A stretch of 64,000 nucleotides of DNA from Crocinitomix sp. GTDB lineage: Bacteria > Bacteroidota > Bacteroidia > Flavobacteriales_D > Crocinitomicaceae. The notes under the pieces are model-generated. The model was not told where the DNA came from and did not search any database. It saw only the letters and a program-made list of their open reading frames with translations. The position numbers and the translations under genes were made by a program. Of the stretch, positions 59,301 through 64,000 are shown piece by piece (the stretch's first letter is position 1; each line of letters starts with the position of its first letter). The stretch covers positions 62,001 to 126,000 of the forward strand of contig WTCE01000030.1 of assembly GCA_013138735.1 (NCBI GenBank), written 5' to 3'.

Positions 59301-60152
59301 ATGACAGGTAAAACCAGATATGAGATTCGTTTAGAGCGTAAAATGCGCAGGATTCCGTTTTTGATTCCATTCATTACAATTGCTACCGGTTTCACTTTAT
59401 TCGCTGGCATTTTGATATGTGCCTATTACTTTCAAGAAGGACTTCTATGGACATTTTTACCAGCAGGCTTAATGGGACATGCTTTTTTTATTGTTGTCGT
59501 TCATGACGGCGCCCACAAATCAATTACACGATCCAAACTTGATCGCTACCTCATGAACTTGGGCTGCGCAGTCATGTTATTGCCATTTTATGGCGAAGGT
59601 TTTCGAAAATACCATTTGATCCATCATGCCAATACAAATTCTAATGTAGATCCTTTATGGCCTTCACAAAAGAAACAGTTTTATGAGAATTACCGCTGGC
59701 TCTATATCTTATGCGAATTAGTCCCCTTGCTTTATACAGGATTTTTAGTTTTTGCTCAAAAAAAGCAAAGCAGCGAGCTTGCTACAAAAGCTAAATCTCC
59801 ACGAATCAATTATTATCACATAATTTGGGGAAGTGCAATAAGTATTGGCCTTATTTTTTGGCTTCAGCCACCTATTTATTTCTTAGTTGGAACCTTGTTA
59901 ACGTTGAACATTTTTAGCACCTTAAGACATTGGTGCGAACATTTGGGCTATGATCGCACAAAAACCAGCAATACTTTTTGGTTTCCTTTAGGGATGGGGA
60001 TTGGCAATCACGATACACATCACGAACACCCGCACGTTTCTTGGTTTGTTTTGTTCTTAGGATTGTTTAAAAGAAAAAAAGACACACGTTTATGGCGAAC
60101 GGTGTTTGGGGTTTTCTTTAAAAAATCATTCCATCATTATGAGGGACATTAG
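59301..60152 (+). CDS. Fatty-acid-desaturase-type membrane protein
   Basis: The 283 residues contain the three histidine boxes of membrane di-iron desaturases: H68-D-G-A-H72, H105-L-I-H-H109 and H237-D-T-H-H-E-H-P-H245. Four or more membrane helices lie between them. Enzymes of this type insert double bonds or hydroxyl groups in acyl chains, or act on carotenoids. The short length and H-D-G-A-H box point to the beta-carotene-hydroxylase/desaturase side of the superfamily, so the exact reaction is open. Its stop overlaps by four bases the stop of the convergent CDP-alcohol phosphatidyltransferase gene, placing three lipid genes together. Confidence 0.85.
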   Translation: MTGKTRYEIRLERKMRRIPFLIPFITIATGFTLFAGILICAYYFQEGLLWTFLPAGLMGHAFFIVVVHDGAHKSITRSKLDRYLMNLGCAVMLLPFYGEGFRKYHLIHHANTNSNVDPLWPSQKKQFYENYRWLYILCELVPLLYTGFLVFAQKKQSSELATKAKSPRINYYHIIWGSAISIGLIFWLQPPIYFLVGTLLTLNIFSTLRHWCEHLGYDRTKTSNTFWFPLGMGIGNHDTHHEHPHVSWFVLFLGLFKRKKDTRLWRTVFGVFFKKSFHHYEGH

Positions 60153-60730
60153 TTTTTTCGACTACTGCGTTCTTTCAACACCCAATAAATTCCTTTCACA
60201 TTTGAACGAGGTTCATTCAAAACTAAAAGCACAATAATTTCTTCTAGCCAAGACAAATAACCTACGCCAATTGCCATAAAATAAAGCCAAGGAACGTGGA
60301 ACCACGCGAATAGGATGAAAAAGTAAATTCCTTGCACATAACCACCTATTTTACTCGCGTATAAATGCAAACTAGGCGCTTGACGGAACTTAACTATGGA
60401 GATCATTTGACCTAAAATAAAGAGCACTAAAAAGGGCCATAACAAATGGATACTCTCTTCTAATTCAGCTTGTTTAAATGTAAAGATCCCCCAAAACGCA
60501 CAGATATAGGTTCCAATATCTGCCAATGAATCTAATTTTGCCCCAAATTTGGTTTCCAATTTAAATACGCGCGCAATTAGCCCATCTAAAATATCTGTGA
60601 TTAAGTTGATACAAAGAAATATTGCGAAAAGGTTTGCTTTTTCTGTCAAAATCATCCATACCAAAAACGGAAATGTTAAGAGTCGATATAAACTCAAGAA
60701 GTTGGGAAGATTGATGATTTTCTCTTTCAT
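60149..60730 (-). CDS. CDP-alcohol phosphatidyltransferase
   Basis: A 193-residue membrane enzyme with about five or six helices and the complete family signature D49-G-x2-A-R54-x8-G63-x3-D67-x3-D71, with a further Asp at 46. It transfers a phosphatidyl-type group from a CDP-activated lipid to an alcohol (for example glycerol-phosphate, inositol-phosphate, serine). The acceptor cannot be told from the motif. The CarS-like gene lies just 12 bases upstream on the same strand, so this pair may make and use an unusual CDP-lipid. Confidence 0.85.
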   Translation of the reverse strand: MKEKIINLPNFLSLYRLLTFPFLVWMILTEKANLFAIFLCINLITDILDGLIARVFKLETKFGAKLDSLADIGTYICAFWGIFTFKQAELEESIHLLWPFLVLFILGQMISIVKFRQAPSLHLYASKIGGYVQGIYFFILFAWFHVPWLYFMAIGVGYLSWLEEIIVLLVLNEPRSNVKGIYWVLKERSSRKN

Positions 60731-60742
60731 TATATCGATATT

Positions 60743-61258
60743 CTAAAGTGATTTTTTGATCTTGAAGATCATTAATAAATATGAAATTGTGAGGTGTGTT
60801 AAACTTGCTAAAAAGAATAAAACTATCGCCGAAACAAGCATAATATGCCCCATTACATAATAGACCAAAACAACACCAAAAGCGGAATCCATTTTATCAA
60901 TAAGTGTGACAAATAATCCATATTTATTACCAGTAGAACCCGCTTGAATTCCTGCGCGGCGTTTAATATACGAATTGGGAAGTTCGAATAAGAGATAGGC
61001 TAAACCTAATAGAAATCCGATTAAAACAGGATTTAAAATTGCGATATTCCCAATTGAAATGATCAGCCAAAAGAAAAAAGCATTTAAAATTGGAACAATC
61101 AAAAAGCCTCTCCATGTTTTGTTTGCCCCTAGCCCAACTTGCCAAATTGGTTGTGCTAATGAGGACAAGAAATTTTGCTTTACAACTAACATGTGAATTA
61201 CATTGGAAAGTAGTAAAGGCAGAATAACAATGAGAATATGGATTTCAAAAGCAAACAT
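60743..61258 (-). CDS. CDP-archaeol-synthase-like (CarS family) protein
   Basis: The 171 residues form about five membrane helices. The family signature is visible: G-A-N-K-T-W-R-G in the first third, then P-N-S-Y-I-K-R-R-A-G-I-Q-A-G and D-K-M-D-S-A-F-G. In archaea CarS activates digeranylgeranyl-glycerol phosphate with CTP; bacterial relatives are uncharacterised or act on other lipid phosphates. It is followed 12 bases later by a CDP-alcohol phosphatidyltransferase, the enzyme class expected to use its product. It is encoded in a bacterium with otherwise normal lipid genes presumably elsewhere, so the substrate is an open question. Confidence 0.7.
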   Translation of the reverse strand: MFAFEIHILIVILPLLLSNVIHMLVVKQNFLSSLAQPIWQVGLGANKTWRGFLIVPILNAFFFWLIISIGNIAILNPVLIGFLLGLAYLLFELPNSYIKRRAGIQAGSTGNKYGLFVTLIDKMDSAFGVVLVYYVMGHIMLVSAIVLFFLASLTHLTISYLLMIFKIKKSL

Positions 61259-61376
61259 CTATAAAAATGTTAATTTAAGAAAATTTGAATGGTTTGTGGT
61301 TGGATAGGTGATTTGAGTGATCGAAAGCTAATGAATAATTAAAGTTCAATTAATAGAATACTGATAACGCGGATAA

Positions 61377-61395
61377 AGTCCGCCTGAGGCGGACT
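61377..61395. repeat. Dispersed palindrome AGTCCGCC-TGA-GGCGGACT, copy 2
   Basis: Identical to the stem-loop at 5002-5020, again followed by a T-rich run (GATTTTTTTG) on the plus strand. Here no plus-strand gene ends near it, so it is best read as a mobile or repeated element that can act as a terminator, not as one placed for a gene. Confidence 0.65.
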
Positions 61396-61472
61396 GATTT
61401 TTTTGACCGAGTAAAATGAAATGATCCTGCAAGTGCAGCAACGGAAGCATTTTTTCTGTTACAATAAACGCA

Positions 61473-62732
61473 TTACTCTTTCACCAATTTGCCTGTTGTT
61501 ACGCTTCCATATTCGTCACGCAATTGGTATAAATATATCCCAGCATCTAAGTAAACATCAGTTATATTAATTGTTTTGGTGAAGATTGTTCTAAAAATGA
61601 TCTTTCCAGAAATATCTGTAAAGGTTAGCATAACCTCATTTTCTTGATTGGATTCAAAGGTAAATTGGTTGGTAAATGGATTGGGGTAAATCGAATAACT
61701 CACGCTTATTTCCTCCGAAGGTATACTCGCTAATCCGCAATCTGTATTAAAAGGCTCAAAAGTCACCAAGCCATAAGCGATATTGTCATAGCCATCATAA
61801 ATATTACCGGCAATATCATCTGACCTTTCGGTACACCAGCAATTATCAGATAAATCGGCATTATTATGATCTAAAAACTTAATGTCATAGAAGGAATTAT
61901 TACAAATTACATTGTCTGTAAAAGTCACCGACTCATTAAAATAGGATTGAATTTCAACTCCAACCACATTTCCAAAAACAGTATTTCCGGTAAACGTATT
62001 GTTCACTGCATTAAAACTGCACTTAACCCCTACGTCATTATTTTTAATGAGGCAATTAATTGTCGCGCCATAAGGTGATAAAGCCACTATATTACCGGAA
62101 AAATAGCAATTTTTTATCAAATCAATTCCCGCTAAACCTTGTCCATTATCTAAAAAATGACAGCCTATGGCTTCCGAGTCAAATTGGCACCAATCTAAAC
62201 CTTGTCCATTTTCACGGAAAACACATTCCTCAAATTTGGTAAGTGGCGCTCCCCCATCCTCGTTGACTTTTGAATTGTCAAAAAATGTACAATTATTATA
62301 TAAATAAGGCCCATTATAGGCTAAATCCATATTTATGAACGTTTTGGCGTATTCTCCACGGACATATTCCATAGTAACTTGCCCACCTTCATAAGTAGGA
62401 TCTGCATTTCCAATTACTTTAATGCCTAGCCAATCGTGTCGTGCAGGCTCGTCTACGTTGGACGTAAAAACAATTGAATCGGTAGCGGTGCCAATTGCAG
62501 TTAGCTTTCCACGCAATTCTAAGTTCGTTGCTGCGTTGAAGCGAAGTTCTACGCCCGGTTCTATTGTGATTTCAACATTATCAAATACAACCACCTAACC
62601 TGTAATGATATACGGGCTTTCTTCAACTGTCCATATTGTATTTTCATAAATTCCTCCAGAGATTTCTGTTTGGCCGAATGAATTAATGCTTAAAAAGAAT
62701 ATTAAAAGGAAATGAATTGTAAATCTTTTCAT
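61473..62732 (-). pseudogene. T9SS-exported right-handed-repeat protein interrupted by an amber codon
   Basis: From ATG at 62732 a frame encodes a signal peptide (F-L-L-I-F-F-L-S-I-N-S-F-G-Q) and the start of a secreted domain, but TAG at 62597-62595 stops it after 45 codons. The same frame then continues 373 codons with V-V-V-F-D-N-V-E-I-T-I-E-P-G-V-E-L-R-F, beta-helix-like repeats (N-N-C-T-F-F-D-N-S, C-V-F-R-E-N-G) and a type A T9SS domain ending G-K-L-V-K-E. The sequence on both sides of the TAG is the continuous start of such a protein. A one-base change (for example AAG to TAG) would explain it. Pseudogene, readthrough or assembly error. Confidence 0.7.
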
Positions 62733-62903
62733 TGTAGGTTAAGGTAAGGATTTGTTATGCTCCAAGAACGATATATTATTTAGATTATTGTATTTGTTAT
62801 AAAGCAATAATTTAGAATTCTTACTTATTTATAACCAATAAGTTAAGCGTTTAGAGTAGTATCCAAAACAGAAACAATGAAACTCTAATGCTAATCTTTA
62901 AAG

Positions 62904-64000
62904 CTACTCAACAATTAATTTGGAAACAAATACTTTTTCGGTTGTATCCATTTCTTTAAACGTTAATAAATAAAGACCAGCTTGAAGCTGTGCTCTATCG
63001 ATTTGGAGCTCATTTCCAGTAATATTTTCAGTGCGGTAAACTTGCTGGCCCAATAAATCATACATCACAATGGTATTATTTCCTGTTAATACTTCATCAA
63101 AATGAACTGTGGTGAAATCGTTGAAAGGGTTCGGATAAATTGCCATATTTTGTTCGCTAACGTCATACTCAACTGTACTCAACTCATAATCAATTAAATA
63201 CTGAGCTAACGCAACGCGCGAATGCACCCCGAAATCTCCTCCCTCTGTGCCGGTCACTAGAATTTTTTCATTGTTAATAATTAGAAAATCCTCTGCATAA
63301 TCTGGACTGGGTGACAAGTCTGTTTTCACCAAACCGTCAACGCCAAACGTTGGGTCCAAAACACCATTTGCAGTATAACGCGCCATCACAAATTCTTCAT
63401 TATACTCCTCGAACGCAGCATGACCAAGCAGTATGATTTTATCATTAGACTGGATTAGCATGCTGGTACATTCTGTCCAAGCAGGCATTTCAGTAAAAAC
63501 TACACCATCCGTTCCAAAGCTCTCATCAAGCGTTCCTGCGGCAGAATAGCGCGCTACTGCAAAAGCTCCTTCTTCATCATAAATCATTCCTCCCACAACG
63601 AGCTTACCGTCTGATTGAAAAGCAATATCCGAGCCATAATCATTACTTGAAATGCCATCAGTTACCATGATATTCGTCAATACTTGTCCATCTGTTCCGA
63701 AAGTCAAATCAAGATCACCGTCTGAATCATATTTAACGATTGAAAAATTAACATGACTCTCCCCCATTCCAAATGCTGAACTCACAACCAAAATGTTTTC
63801 ATCCCCATCAAATAAGATATTTAGCCCTTCACTTTCGTCTGAATAGCTCCCTATAATAGGAGCAACAATTCCTTCGTCACCAAAGGTGTCATCCAACGTC
63901 CCGTCGGTATTGTAGCGCAATAATAGAAATTCCAAATCGTCCTCATAATTGAATGCCATTACAAGTAATTTACCATCAGCTTGTATTTCAACTCTCATTC
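62904..64000 (-). CDS. Delta-60-repeat T9SS protein, C-terminal part (runs off right edge)
   Basis: The frame is open to the window edge. The Met near 63998 is likely internal, because it begins in the middle of a repeat. At least five delta-60-type repeats are present (D-G-T-L-D-x-x-F-G-x-x-G-x-V, each about 45-60 residues, with D-G-K-L-V-V). They are followed by a type A T9SS sorting domain near residues 285-364 (I-Y-P-N-P-F-N-D-F and V-F-V-S-K-L-I-V-E at the end). It is exported, probably to the surface or medium. Function unknown; 365 codons are visible. Confidence 0.85.
   Translation of the reverse strand, partial: MRVEIQADGKLLVMAFNYEDDLEFLLLRYNTDGTLDDTFGDEGIVAPIIGSYSDESEGLNILFDGDENILVVSSAFGMGESHVNFSIVKYDSDGDLDLTFGTDGQVLTNIMVTDGISSNDYGSDIAFQSDGKLVVGGMIYDEEGAFAVARYSAAGTLDESFGTDGVVFTEMPAWTECTSMLIQSNDKIILLGHAAFEEYNEEFVMARYTANGVLDPTFGVDGLVKTDLSPSPDYAEDFLIINNEKILVTGTEGGDFGVHSRVALAQYLIDYELSTVEYDVSEQNMAIYPNPFNDFTTVHFDEVLTGNNTIVMYDLLGQQVYRTENITGNELQIDRAQLQAGLYLLTFKEMDTTEKVFVSKLIVE

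Noticed and set aside
61377-61395. Terminator for the T9SS pseudogene at 61473
   Set aside because: The T-run is on the plus strand, whereas the gene runs on the minus strand; on that strand only three Ts follow the stem.
1-64000. tRNA, rRNA, prophage or IS element
   Set aside because: No tRNA-like or rRNA stretch and no transposase, integrase or phage structural gene was recognised on either strand.

Overview
The window is AT-rich and comes from a member of the Bacteroidota, most likely Flavobacteriales. The evidence is direct. Several large secreted proteins end in type IX secretion (T9SS) sorting domains. There are many small lipoproteins. Two tandem paralogues share a promoter with the Bacteroidota layout (TTTG, 20 bases, TACCTTTG). 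SBBP-like propeller, two-component-regulator propeller, MORN and 'CDSYxWIDG' repeats are all familiar from this phylum. The family or genus is inference only. No rRNA, tRNA, CRISPR array, transposase, integrase or prophage was seen.

Region 1 (1 to about 30.6 kb) is an accessory patchwork. Most genes are short, on the minus strand and single-gene: a nucleoside hydrolase relative, a MORN-repeat lipoprotein, about nine orphan lipoproteins, two SDR proteins, a quinone-oxidoreductase-like MDR protein, TPR, propeller and ankyrin proteins, a GMC oxidoreductase, an ATPase-nuclease fusion, a MutS-like ATPase, an MscS channel and a MarR regulator. The spacers resemble each other: the same motifs recur just after stop codons and just before start codons of unrelated genes, which suggests a cassette-like origin. 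The ATPase-nuclease gene (22385-23806) has two copies of a 37-bp palindrome over its presumed promoter.

Region 2 (30.6-40.4 kb) is one compact minus-strand operon of eight genes: a flippase, a SPASM radical SAM protein, a methyltransferase, three B12-binding radical SAM proteins, a GT9 and a GT87 glycosyltransferase. It looks like a pathway that builds or remodels a lipid-linked glycan or an unusual lipid. A DinB-family gene follows at 40.4-40.9 kb.

Region 3 (41.2-47.2 kb) is a 3.17-kb tandem duplication of a T9SS-exported propeller protein, with remnants of a neighbouring gene trapped at both units.

Region 4 (47.3-54.0 kb) is a plus-strand operon of six overlapping or abutting genes for surface polysaccharide: a Wzz-like protein, a Wzx flippase, two O-antigen-ligase/polymerase proteins, a GT4 and a WecG/TagA transferase. 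No initiating phosphoglycosyltransferase is visible.

Region 5 (54.2-64 kb) holds a lipoprotein histidine phosphatase, several exported proteins, a GNAT, a fatty acid desaturase, and a CDP-alcohol phosphatidyltransferase next to a CDP-archaeol-synthase-like protein. It ends with a T9SS gene broken by an in-frame amber codon and the 3' part of a delta-60-repeat T9SS protein. Genes at both window edges are incomplete.
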